Assembly (NCBI GenBank): GCA_964352985.1
Contig: CAYGUK010000007.1
Coordinates: 1-59,765 of the forward strand
Direction: 5' to 3'
DNA: 59,765 bases
Origin: CAYGUK01 sp964352985
GTDB lineage: Bacteria > Pseudomonadota > Gammaproteobacteria > JAHCLG01
Below, in pieces: positions 42,639-51,230 of this stretch (the first letter of the stretch is position 1; the number at the start of each line of letters is the position of its first letter). The position numbers and the translations under genes are program-made. The notes under the pieces were generated by a model. The model was not told the origin of the DNA, made no database searches, and worked only from the letters and a program-made list of their open reading frames with translations.

Positions 42639-44084
42639 ATGTCTAAATCATCGCGTGAATTAGACGATATTATTGCAAAAGACTATGAACATGGTTTTGT
42701 AACGAATATTGAGCAAGATACAATTGCACCCGGACTCAATGAAGATGTCATTCGTCTAATCTCTTCAAAAAAAGAAGAGCCTGAATTTTTATTACGTTGG
42801 CGCCTAAAAGCCTATAAACATTGGCAAACAATGAAAGAACCGACTTGGGCAAAATTAAATATCGATCATATCGATTACCAAGCTATTAGTTATTACAGCG
42901 CACCCAAGCAAAAAGAAAAATTAAATAGCCTCGATGAAGTTGATCCTGAGCTTTTAAGAACATATGAAAAATTAGGTATCCCCTTACAAGAGCAAAAAAT
43001 GTTAGCCAATGTTGCTGTTGATGCTGTATTTGATAGTGTATCTGTCGCCACAACATTTAAAGAAGCTCTCGCCAAAGAAGGTGTAATCTTTTGTTCATTT
43101 AGCGAAGCAGTAAAAAATCACCCTGAATTAATCGAACAATATTTAGGATCAGTTGTGCCTTATACTGATAATTTTTTTGCGACGTTGAATTCTGCTGTTT
43201 TTAGTGATGGCTCTTTTGTTTATGTGCCAAAGGGTGTTCGTTGTCCTATGGAATTATCGACTTATTTTCGTATTAATGCTGCTTCAACTGGACAGTTTGA
43301 GAGAACATTAATTATCGCCGATGAAGCTAGCTATGTTAGTTATCTTGAAGGTTGCACCGCCCCCATGCGGGATGAAAATCAACTACACGCTGCTGTGGTT
43401 GAATTAATCGCGTTAAAAAATGCTGAAATAAAATATTCGACTGTGCAAAATTGGTATCCTGGTGATAAAGATGGCAAAGGTGGAATTTATAATTTTGTCA
43501 CTAAACGAGGTGCATGTCGCGGTGATCATTCAAAAATTTCTTGGACCCAAGTTGAAACAGGAAGTGCTATTACTTGGAAATATCCAGGTGTCATCTTACA
43601 AGGCGATCACAGTGTGGGTGAATTTTATTCGGTGGCATTAACCAATAATTTTCAACAAGCCGATACCGGCACTAAAATGCTTCATATTGGTAAAAACACC
43701 AAAAGCACGATTATTTCTAAAGGTATTTCTGCCGGTCATGGTCAAAACACTTATCGCGGCCTAGTCAGAATAAATAAAGCAGCAACGAATGCGCGCAATT
43801 ATACGCAGTGTGATTCTTTGTTATTAGGTGACTTATGTGGCGCACACACGTTTCCTTATATCGAAACAAAAAATAGTACGGCGCAAGTCGAACACGAAGC
43901 ATCCACCTCTAAAATTGGTGAAGATCAATTATTTTATTTAATGCAACGCGGTCTTGAAATTGAAGATGCCGTGTCAATGATAGTAAATGGTTTTTGTAAA
44001 CAAGTTTTAAGAAAACTCCCAATGGAATTTGCCGTCGAAGCGCAAAAATTATTAGGTATTAGTTTAGAAGGAAGTGTTGGTTAA
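42639..44084 (+). CDS. sufB: Fe-S cluster assembly protein SufB
   Basis: Scaffold subunit of the SufBC2D complex where the cluster is built. The product is 481 residues. Seen are SFVYVPKGVRCPMELSTYFRIN, YLEGCTAPMRDENQLHAAVVELIA and QCDSLLLGDLCGAHTFPYIE, with the conserved Cys and His expected in SufB. ATG 42639 is preferred, with GGAG eight bases upstream; an ATG at 42627 supplies that ribosome binding site. The stop is one base before the sufC start. Confidence 0.97.
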   Translation: MSKSSRELDDIIAKDYEHGFVTNIEQDTIAPGLNEDVIRLISSKKEEPEFLLRWRLKAYKHWQTMKEPTWAKLNIDHIDYQAISYYSAPKQKEKLNSLDEVDPELLRTYEKLGIPLQEQKMLANVAVDAVFDSVSVATTFKEALAKEGVIFCSFSEAVKNHPELIEQYLGSVVPYTDNFFATLNSAVFSDGSFVYVPKGVRCPMELSTYFRINAASTGQFERTLIIADEASYVSYLEGCTAPMRDENQLHAAVVELIALKNAEIKYSTVQNWYPGDKDGKGGIYNFVTKRGACRGDHSKISWTQVETGSAITWKYPGVILQGDHSVGEFYSVALTNNFQQADTGTKMLHIGKNTKSTIISKGISAGHGQNTYRGLVRINKAATNARNYTQCDSLLLGDLCGAHTFPYIETKNSTAQVEHEASTSKIGEDQLFYLMQRGLEIEDAVSMIVNGFCKQVLRKLPMEFAVEAQKLLGISLEGSVG

Positions 44085-44085
44085 A

Positions 44086-44829
44086 ATGAATACGCTCAAA
44101 ATAAATAATTTACATGTTAAAGTCGATGATAAAGAAATTATCAAAGGTTTAAATTTAACGATCAACCCTGGTGAAGTCCATGCCATTATGGGGCCAAATG
44201 GTTCAGGCAAATCAACTTTAGCCAATACCATTGCCGGTAGAGAAGATTATCAAATCACCGAAGGTGAAATTATTTTTGAAGATAAACCCATTCATGAATT
44301 ATCAATATGCGATCGTGCGCGTCTGGGTATTTTCTTAGGATTCCAATATCCTGTCGAAATTCCTGGTGTGAGTAATATTTATTTAATGAAAACCGCCGTC
44401 AACAATATTCGAACAGCTCAAGGCTTAGCAGAACTTGATGCCATGGATTTTTTAGTCTTAGTCAAAGAAAAAATTAAAACCATGAAAATGAGTGAAGACT
44501 TACTTTATCGCAGCGTCAACGAAGGCTTTTCTGGCGGTGAGAAAAAGCGTAATGAAATTTTACAAATGTTAATGTTAGAACCCAAATTAGCAGTGCTCGA
44601 TGAAACCGATTCCGGTTTAGATATCGATGCATTAAAAATTGTATCTGATGGTGTTAATAGTTTACGTGATACAAAACGTTCATTCTTATTAATAACCCAT
44701 TATCAACGATTACTCGACCATATCAAACCTGATTTCGTTCACGTTTTATCAAAAGGTAAAATTGTAAAATCAGGGGGTAGTTCTTTAGCAGTACATTTAG
44801 AGCAACATGGTTATGCAGGAATTGCGTGA
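44086..44829 (+). CDS. sufC: Fe-S cluster assembly ATPase SufC
   Basis: ABC-type ATPase of 247 residues that drives the SufB-SufD scaffold. Walker A is GPNGSGKST, the ABC signature is FSGGEKKRNEI, Walker B is LAVLDETDSGLDIDAL, and the H-loop is ITHYQRLL. It has no membrane domain, as expected for SufC. ATG 44086 follows the sufB stop, and its last base overlaps the sufD ATG. Confidence 0.97.
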   Translation: MNTLKINNLHVKVDDKEIIKGLNLTINPGEVHAIMGPNGSGKSTLANTIAGREDYQITEGEIIFEDKPIHELSICDRARLGIFLGFQYPVEIPGVSNIYLMKTAVNNIRTAQGLAELDAMDFLVLVKEKIKTMKMSEDLLYRSVNEGFSGGEKKRNEILQMLMLEPKLAVLDETDSGLDIDALKIVSDGVNSLRDTKRSFLLITHYQRLLDHIKPDFVHVLSKGKIVKSGGSSLAVHLEQHGYAGIA

Positions 44830-46109
44830 TGGAAGAATTTATCGAACAACATATTGCTGAACATAAGCAACAACAATTACCCGGTAACTCATTAACTTGG
44901 CTAAATCAATTACGCCATCAAGCACTTGATGAATTACATAAACATGGCTTGCCCACATTAAAAGATGAAGAATGGAAATACACGCATATTGCGCCTATTA
45001 CTAAGCAATTTATGCCTTCAACAACTAGAGCGCATCAGGAAGAAAAAGACTTTTACGTCTTACCTTTAGAAAAAAATCTTGATTGCCATCAACTACATTT
45101 CATTGATGGTTTGTATCATGAAAAATCAAGTCACATTCAAACGCTACCGGCAGACATTATTATATGTAACTTAGCAAAAGCCACAACACAGCATCCTGAA
45201 CTTCTCGAAAATTATTTAAATAATGTTGGTGAAAATGGTTTTAATCATTTAAATACTTTAAATTGGCAAGATGGTATTTTTATTTATATTCCTAAAAATA
45301 CCACACTCGAAAAACCAATTCATTTAAGTTATTTTAGTCAGAGTGAAAATAAAACCTCGTCGATTCGTAATTGTATTATTGCTAATGAAAATAGCCATGT
45401 CACTATTATTGAATCTTATTATAGCGATCATCAACAAGTATATTTTAATAATGTACTAAGTCATGTTTTTTGCCAAGCATATGCGAGTGTTGATCATATA
45501 AAAATTCAGCAAGAAAGTGAAAAAGCCTATCATATAGGTTATTTATTTGCGAAATTACAACAGTCGAGTCTTTTTAATTCACATTCTTACTCGTTTGGCG
45601 GCATGCTAACGCGTAGTGATATTATTGTTGATTTTGAAAAAGCCCATGCGCATGCTGAGTTAAACGGTGTTTATCTTGCAAAAAATTATCAACATGTTGA
45701 TCATCATACGACGATTAATCATCATCATCCCGAATGTCATAGTTCACAAAATTATAAAGGTATTTTAAATCATCGCGCCCGCGGTGTTTTTAATGGCAAA
45801 GTTTATGTTGCCAAAGATGCGCAATTAACACGCGCACATCAACAAAATAAAAATATCTTGTTGTCAGACCGTGCCGAAATCGATACCAAACCCCAATTAG
45901 AAATTTTTGCAGATGATGTAAAATGCACTCATGGTGCAACTGTTGGTCAAATTGATAAAGACGCGCTTTATTATTTGCAAGCCAGAGGTGTGAGTAAAGA
46001 ACAAGCTCAACGATTATTAATCAATGCTTTTGCCGATGATGTTCTGGCAAAAATAAATCATTCACCAGTCAGTGAATATCTCAAAAAATTAATTTCGGAG
46101 ATGCTATAA
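44829..46109 (+). CDS. sufD: Fe-S cluster assembly protein SufD
   Basis: SufB-related partner in the SufBC2D complex, 426 residues. The N-terminal helical part has LKDEEWKYTHIAPI; the beta-helix core is seen in FIYIPKNTTLEKPIHLSYF, and the end has GATVGQIDKDALYYLQARGVSKEQAQRLLINAFA, the family signature. It is needed for iron acquisition by the complex. The start codon overlaps the sufC stop (TGATG). Confidence 0.95.
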   Translation: MEEFIEQHIAEHKQQQLPGNSLTWLNQLRHQALDELHKHGLPTLKDEEWKYTHIAPITKQFMPSTTRAHQEEKDFYVLPLEKNLDCHQLHFIDGLYHEKSSHIQTLPADIIICNLAKATTQHPELLENYLNNVGENGFNHLNTLNWQDGIFIYIPKNTTLEKPIHLSYFSQSENKTSSIRNCIIANENSHVTIIESYYSDHQQVYFNNVLSHVFCQAYASVDHIKIQQESEKAYHIGYLFAKLQQSSLFNSHSYSFGGMLTRSDIIVDFEKAHAHAELNGVYLAKNYQHVDHHTTINHHHPECHSSQNYKGILNHRARGVFNGKVYVAKDAQLTRAHQQNKNILLSDRAEIDTKPQLEIFADDVKCTHGATVGQIDKDALYYLQARGVSKEQAQRLLINAFADDVLAKINHSPVSEYLKKLISEML

Positions 46110-46133
46110 ATGTTAGTCGAGGAAGAAGTGATA

Positions 46134-47360
46134 ATGGAAAACTTAAACGTCAATGCAGTTCGCGATGATTTTCCCATATTACATCAAAAAATAGAGGGCA
46201 AACCTTTAGTTTATTTTGATAATGCTGCCACGACTCAAAAACCGCAAGCTGTTATTAATGCGGTTAATCATTTTTATCGCGAAGAAAATGCGAATATTCA
46301 CCGCGGCATTCATACCTTAAGCGAAAGAGCAACAGCCTCTTACGAACAAGCAAGAAAAGCCCTCGCAAAATTCATTAATGCCAAGCATAGCGAAGAAATT
46401 ATTTTTGTTAGAGGCACAACAGAGGCGATTAATTTAGTCGCTGATAGTTTCGGCTTTGCTCACTTCAAACAAGATGATGAAATTATTTTATCAACAATGG
46501 AACATCATTCAAATATTGTACCTTGGCAATTAATCGCCGAGAAAACTGGTGCAAAAATTAAAGTCATTCCCATCAGTCATAAAGGTGAAATTGAATTAGA
46601 TGATTAAAAAAAATGTATCACAACCAAAACAAAATTTTACAGTTAAACTCAAATTTCTAATGCCATAGGCACCATCAACCCCATAAAACAAATGATTGAA
46701 ATCGCCCATAAATATCACGTCCCAGTATTAATTGATGCCGCACAATCAATTCCACACATGCCAGTTGATGTGCTCGATTTAGATTGTGATTTTTTAGCTT
46801 TTTCGGGACACAAAGTTTATGGTCCAACCGGAGTCGGTGTGTTATATGGTAAAAAATCATTACTTGAAAACATGGCGCCTTATCAAGGTGGCGGGTCGAT
46901 GATCCGCACTGTCGCATTCGATAAAACAACTTATGCTGAAATACCACAACGCTTTGAAGCCGGCACGCCCAATATTACGGGTGCGATTGGCCTTCATGCA
47001 GCGATTCAATATATTCAAAAAATTGGTCTTGAAAAAATAGTAAAACATGAAGCGATGTTAACTGAATATACGCAACAAGCTTTATCACATTTTCCAGGAT
47101 TAACTATCATCGGCAATGCTTTGAAAAAAACCAGCGTATTCTCTTTTATCATGGATTCAATCCATCCACATGATATTGGAACGATTTTAAATGTTGAAGG
47201 CATTGCAGTGAGAAGCGGTCATCATTGCGCGATGCCGTTAATGAAAAGATATCAAGTCCCCGCAACGGTTAGAGTATCCTTATCACTTTATAATACACAA
47301 GCCGAAATCGATGAGTTAATAAAAGGTTTACACAAAGTGCAAGAGGTATTAGGCAAATGA
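46134..47360 (+). pseudogene. sufS: Cysteine desulfurase SufS interrupted by two in-frame TAA codons
   Basis: PLP enzyme that takes sulfur from cysteine for SufBCD. The frame is open 46134-46604, meets TAA at 46605 and at 46644, and then continues in the same frame to 47360. Read through, it would be 408 residues, the normal length. The codons between the stops keep family sequence (KTKF, then TQISNAIGTINP after the second stop). The PLP Lys (FSGHKVYGPTG) and the catalytic Cys loop (SGHHCAMPL) are intact, and there are no other defects. It is either a recent mutation, a local sequence error, or needs readthrough. RBS GAGGAAG. It overlaps sufU. Confidence 0.8.
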
Positions 47361-47803
47361 GCGATATGTTACGCGAACTTTATCAAGAAACCATTATTGA
47401 TCATAATCGGCATCCACGTAATCATCATGTTATCGATCAGGCTACGCATCACGCTGAAGGTGTTAATCCACTTTGTGGTGATGAATTATGTGTTTATTTA
47501 TCCATTGAAAATGATGTGATACAAGATATTTCATTTGTGGGTAAAGGCTGTGCGATTTCAACTGCTTCTGCATCATTAATGACAGAAATTTTAAAAAACA
47601 AACCATTAAATGAAGCGAAAAATTTATTTGAACAATTCCATGATTTAGTCACGGGCCAAAAAGAAAGTGATATAAATATTGGCAAGCTTGCCGTTTTGGC
47701 GGGCGTTAAAGAATTTCCAGCACGCGTAAAATGCGCAACACTAGCTTGGCACACATTAAACTCTGCCATTAATAATGATCAAACCACTGTCACCACGGAG
47801 TAA
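47357..47803 (+). CDS. sufU: SufU/NifU-type Fe-S assembly protein
   Basis: Zinc-containing IscU-like protein of 148 residues that accepts persulfide sulfur from SufS. The zinc/thiol sites are NPLCGDEL, GKGCAISTAS and the C-terminal RVKCATLAW. The SufU-type insertion between the second and third Cys is present, which separates it from IscU. The start overlaps the sufS stop by 4 bases. Confidence 0.9.
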   Translation: MSDMLRELYQETIIDHNRHPRNHHVIDQATHHAEGVNPLCGDELCVYLSIENDVIQDISFVGKGCAISTASASLMTEILKNKPLNEAKNLFEQFHDLVTGQKESDINIGKLAVLAGVKEFPARVKCATLAWHTLNSAINNDQTTVTTE

Positions 47804-47806
47804 AAA

Positions 47807-48157
47807 ATGGGTTTATTTCGTCGTAAAAAAGAGACAAAAGAAACTTTTGATAAAGAAGAATTACACACTACGGTAATTAAAGCGTTACGCACTATTTTTG
47901 ATCCTGAAATACCCGTCAATATTTATGATCTCGGTTTAATTTATAATGTTGATATTGACGATGACGCAAATGTGAATATCAAAATGACATTAACAACTCC
48001 AGGTTGTCCTGTCGCTCAAACTTTTCCAGGCACTGTTGCTCAAACAATTCGTAATGTGATTGGTGTAAATGATGCGTATGTTGAATTAGTTTGGGATCCA
48101 CCCTGGAATCAAGATCTAATAAGTGAAGCCGCAAAATTACAGTTAGGGTTAATATAA
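47807..48157 (+). CDS. sufT: SUF system assembly protein SufT (MIP18/DUF59 family)
   Basis: A 116-residue MIP18-family protein, often called SufT, involved in maturing certain Fe-S proteins. It has the family core IFDPEIPVNIYDLGLIYNV, then MTLTTPGCPVAQTFPG with the conserved Cys, and VWDPPWNQDLISEAAKLQLGL. It has a short basic N-terminal extension (FRRKKETKE). It lies 3 bases after sufU and 1 before the Rieske gene. Confidence 0.9.
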   Translation: MGLFRRKKETKETFDKEELHTTVIKALRTIFDPEIPVNIYDLGLIYNVDIDDDANVNIKMTLTTPGCPVAQTFPGTVAQTIRNVIGVNDAYVELVWDPPWNQDLISEAAKLQLGLI

Positions 48158-48158
48158 T

Positions 48159-48476
48159 ATGTCAAATTGGTTAGATGTCGCTTCTGTCGACGAAATTTTA
48201 CCTGGCGAATGCCAAGGGTTAGTCATCGAAAATCAACGCATCGCAATTGTTAATCACGATGGTCAATTTTATGCTGTTGAAGATAATTGCACACACGCAG
48301 GATTTCCATTATCACAAGGTTGTGTTGAAGAAGATAAATTAATTTGTCCATTACACGGTGCTGCATTTTGTGTTAAAACAGGTAAAGTGCTCGATGGTCC
48401 TGCCTTTGAAGATATTGCAACATATCCCATTCGTGTTGCAGGTGATAAAATTCAAATCGATATGAGTGAAATTTAA
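48159..48476 (+). CDS. Rieske [2Fe-2S] ferredoxin
   Basis: Small soluble Rieske protein of 105 residues. The cluster ligands are C-x-H in DNCTHAGFPL and C-x2-H in CPLHGAAF, with a typical spacing between them. It resembles the non-haem iron dioxygenase ferredoxin type and is commonly the last gene of SUF operons in gammaproteobacteria. It would serve as an electron carrier for assembly or for a partner oxygenase. It is the end of the suf transcription unit; H-NOX starts 112 bases later. Confidence 0.92.
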   Translation: MSNWLDVASVDEILPGECQGLVIENQRIAIVNHDGQFYAVEDNCTHAGFPLSQGCVEEDKLICPLHGAAFCVKTGKVLDGPAFEDIATYPIRVAGDKIQIDMSEI

Positions 48477-48533
48477 TCGTCACTATTATATATATTGGTT
48501 ACTTGTTACATATAACACCAAGCAATATTCCGA

Positions 48534-48554
48534 TTTGACAATTTATATGTCAAA
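48534..48554. promoter_or_regulatory. Inverted repeat upstream of hnoX
   Basis: Perfect 7-bp arms TTTGACA and TGTCAAA with the 7-base spacer ATTTATA, 34 bases before the H-NOX start. The left arm contains TTGACA, a consensus -35, with no convincing -10 at 16-18 bases. It may be an operator for an NO-responsive regulator. Confidence 0.5.
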
Positions 48555-48588
48555 ATGGCTGGTATTTTCTTTAGACAGGACTTTAAGG

Positions 48589-49131
48589 ATGAAAGGAATT
48601 GTCTTTACGCTTTTTAGTGAATTAGTTGAATCGCAATTTGGTTTAGCGATGTGGGACACTTTAATTCAATCAGTTAAACCAAAAAGTGAAGGGATTTATA
48701 CTTCAGGCGAAAGTTATGATGATAATGAACTTTTTTCACTTGTTGTTGCGTTATCCCATAAAACGGATATTCCAGTAAACGATTTAATTCGAAAATTCGG
48801 TGAATATATGTTTCCCGAACTTGCCAAAGCGTATCCGATATTTGTAGAAAGCCAAACTTCATTAAAATCTTTTCTTGTTACCGTTAATGATATTATTCAT
48901 GTAGAAGTTGAAAAACTATACCCTTCTGCAAGTTTGCCTACAATTCAGTATGAAGATACCTCAACAAATGAATTAGTCATGCTATATCGCTCACCACGAA
49001 AACTTTGTTATTTAAGCGAAGGTTTAATTTTAAGTGCTGCAAAATTTTTTAATGAACAAATAGAAATTAAGCATCCTATTTGCATGCATAATAATGCCGA
49101 TCATTGCCGTATAGAAATAAAATTTATATAG
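48589..49131 (+). CDS. hnoX: H-NOX haem nitric oxide sensor
   Basis: Haem-nitric oxide binding protein of 180 residues. It has the family opening MKGIVFTLFSELVESQFG, the proximal haem ligand H104 in NDIIHVEVEKLYP, and the propionate clamp Y133-x-S135-x-R137 (YRSPR). The position of the distal Tyr that gives O2 binding in Thermoanaerobacter H-NOX is Leu142 here, so it should be NO-selective. C140, C165 and C173 match three zinc Cys known in Shewanella H-NOX, with H162 in place of the fourth. AGGA is eight bases upstream of ATG 48589. The kinase follows 8 bases later. Confidence 0.93.
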   Translation: MKGIVFTLFSELVESQFGLAMWDTLIQSVKPKSEGIYTSGESYDDNELFSLVVALSHKTDIPVNDLIRKFGEYMFPELAKAYPIFVESQTSLKSFLVTVNDIIHVEVEKLYPSASLPTIQYEDTSTNELVMLYRSPRKLCYLSEGLILSAAKFFNEQIEIKHPICMHNNADHCRIEIKFI

Positions 49132-49139
49132 AGGTTAGC

Positions 49140-50684
49140 ATGACAGAAATCGAATTATTACAACGCGCTTTACAAAGAGAAAAACGTGCTCGAAAACAAG
49201 CTGAAACTATTTTAGAAAATCGTTCACGTGAACTTTACTTATCTAATATATCCTTACAAGAACAAAACGAACTCCTCGAACAAAAAAATACTGAAACACA
49301 ATTATTCTTTGATGTCACGAGTATCGGCAACTGCCCCTTTAACACTGGCGAATGTTTACAACAATTTATTAAAATAGTGTGTGAAAAATGTGATTTAGAT
49401 ATAGGTCATATTTATGAAGTGATTAACGATAATAATAACATCAAATTTATTTCTGCTCCCCTATGGCATATTCAAAGTGATTATCCATTACAACCTTTTA
49501 TCGATGCCACCGATAACCTTATCTTTAAACAAAATGAAGGTTTACCGGGTCGAATTTATAACAGTCAAAAAGCACAACTTTTCCCTGGTTTTTTTATTGA
49601 TAATACATCAGCACGTTCTGCTGAAGGTAATAAAGCTGGCTTTGACATTGTATTTGGTATTCCGATTTATCGTTATAACGGAATAATTGCTATAGCTGAA
49701 TTTTTTTCGCGATATGATGAAAAAATGAATGAAGAATTATTAAACACCATTAACCTTACCGCGCAACAATTAAAAACCGTATTAGAACGTCGCTACAGTG
49801 AAAAAAATCTTGCAGAAAATTATACCGAATTAAAAAATGCTCACGAAGAATTAAAATCCACACAATCACAATTACTACAAAGTTCCAAACTCGCTTCATT
49901 AGGACAATTAGCCGCAGGTGTCGCGCATGAAATTAATAATCCAGTTGCCTATATTCGAAATAACATTAACGTTCTTAAAGATTATTTGGAAAATATAAAA
50001 CTCATTTTAACTCAACACAATCAATTATTAGATGCCATAGAACCTCATCATGATTTAGCCTCACAAAAAAAAGACATCGAAACATCCTATGAGGAATTGA
50101 AAATCGACTATATTATGAATGATCTTGATGATTTAATTCATGATAGTTTAGAAGGTATTTCTCGTGTAGTTGAAATTGTCTCTGATTTAAAATCGTTTTC
50201 ACGCGTCGATGAAGCTGAAGTAACCGAAGGCGACATTAATAAAGCTATCGAATCCACCATTAAAATTATCTGGAATGAATTAAAATATAAATGCACCCTA
50301 GAAAAAGAATATGGTGAACTTCCATTATTACGCTGTTATTTGAGTCAATTAAACCAAGTTTTTATGAATCTATTAGTCAATGCCAGTCAAGCCATAGAGC
50401 ATCAAGGTAAAATAAATATAAAAACCTTACTTGAAGAAAATAATATCATTATCGAAATTAGTGATAATGGTTCGGGTATTCCCAGTGAAAATCTTGAAAA
50501 ATTATTCGACCCATTTTTTACGACAAAACCGGTTGGCGTGGGAACAGGATTAGGTTTATACATTTCCTATGGCATCGTGCAAAAACATCACGGCACCTTA
50601 GAAGTTAAAAGTGAGCTTGGAAAAGGCACAACATTTAAAATCTGTTTACCGATTTCAGGTGTCGAAATAGACATGCCATCTTAA
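49140..50684 (+). CDS. hnoK: H-NOX-associated GAF-histidine kinase (HnoK-like)
   Basis: Soluble sensor kinase of 514 residues. The N-terminus is a short coiled coil (IELLQRALQREKRARKQAE) typical of H-NOX partner kinases. A GAF-like domain (about 60-225) follows, with a second coiled coil. The catalytic part has H-box LAAGVAHEINNPVAYI, N-box VFMNLLVNASQAI, G1 DNGSGIP, FDPFFTTKP and GVGTGLGLY. In Shewanella and Vibrio, NO-bound H-NOX inhibits HnoK, which phosphorylates several response regulators. No response regulator is adjacent; the receiver array at 2.4-5.7 kb is a candidate. ATG 49140 follows AGAGG. Confidence 0.9.
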   Translation: MTEIELLQRALQREKRARKQAETILENRSRELYLSNISLQEQNELLEQKNTETQLFFDVTSIGNCPFNTGECLQQFIKIVCEKCDLDIGHIYEVINDNNNIKFISAPLWHIQSDYPLQPFIDATDNLIFKQNEGLPGRIYNSQKAQLFPGFFIDNTSARSAEGNKAGFDIVFGIPIYRYNGIIAIAEFFSRYDEKMNEELLNTINLTAQQLKTVLERRYSEKNLAENYTELKNAHEELKSTQSQLLQSSKLASLGQLAAGVAHEINNPVAYIRNNINVLKDYLENIKLILTQHNQLLDAIEPHHDLASQKKDIETSYEELKIDYIMNDLDDLIHDSLEGISRVVEIVSDLKSFSRVDEAEVTEGDINKAIESTIKIIWNELKYKCTLEKEYGELPLLRCYLSQLNQVFMNLLVNASQAIEHQGKINIKTLLEENNIIIEISDNGSGIPSENLEKLFDPFFTTKPVGVGTGLGLYISYGIVQKHHGTLEVKSELGKGTTFKICLPISGVEIDMPS

Positions 50685-50749
50685 CAAATCACAAAAGCAC
50701 TGACGCCACGAATTATATAACATAACAAGTGACGTCAAAATTCACCTCA

Positions 50750-51037
50750 CTACCAACGGCGATACCAACGGCCATGGCGATAATAATAGCGATTATTATA
50801 CATGTAATTTGAGCGGTCATAACTTTGACCTACTGCATTCCCCAATAATGCGCCACCCAACGTGCCGGCAATGGTTGCAACCGTGCGACCACTCCCACCG
50901 CCAACTTGGCTACCCAATGCGCCCCCTAAGGCACCACCCGCAATCGTTCCGACGGTTTGGCCTGTGCCCCAATTTCCACAGGCTGTTAAGCCTAGGACGA
51001 GCGTCAAACAGACGAGAATTTTCCCAAACAACTTCAT
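50750..51037 (-). CDS. Glycine-zipper outer-membrane lipoprotein
   Basis: Lipoprotein of 95 residues with a signal peptide ending in lipobox LTAC (Cys20 acylated). It then carries glycine-zipper repeats (GTIAGGALGGALGSQVGGGSG, and ATIAGTLGGALLGNAVGQ) that make a 2TM helical hairpin. The C-terminus is Tyr/Arg-rich (YYYRHGRWYRRW). It resembles small Slp/17-kDa-antigen-like proteins of the outer membrane. It is monocistronic. The 193 bases upstream hold its promoter region and no other gene. Confidence 0.8.
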   Translation of the reverse strand: MKLFGKILVCLTLVLGLTACGNWGTGQTVGTIAGGALGGALGSQVGGGSGRTVATIAGTLGGALLGNAVGQSYDRSNYMYNNRYYYRHGRWYRRW

Positions 51038-51230
51038 TGTATTCCCCTTCTACCATTACTTTTATAGAGACAAATTTTCCTATATTAAAAAAGTATAGTG
51101 GACAATTTAAAAAATGCTGGGGGGTTAAGAAACAAATAACATGCGCACATTATACCGTTAAAGCTTATTTCGGTTGTCTCTCCATTTCAAATAAAAAAAT
51201 TGATCCTCATTCAATCGTAACGTTAAAAAA

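Noticed and set aside
46605..46692. SufS broken by a frameshift in the A8 run rather than by stop codons
   Set aside because: The upstream and downstream parts are in the same frame, and the codons between the stops match the family in that frame better than in the other two.
48534..48554. FNR or CRP site before hnoX
   Set aside because: The inner spacing between TTGAC and GTCAA is 9 bases. FNR needs TTGAT-N4-ATCAA and CRP needs TGTGA-N6-TCACA.
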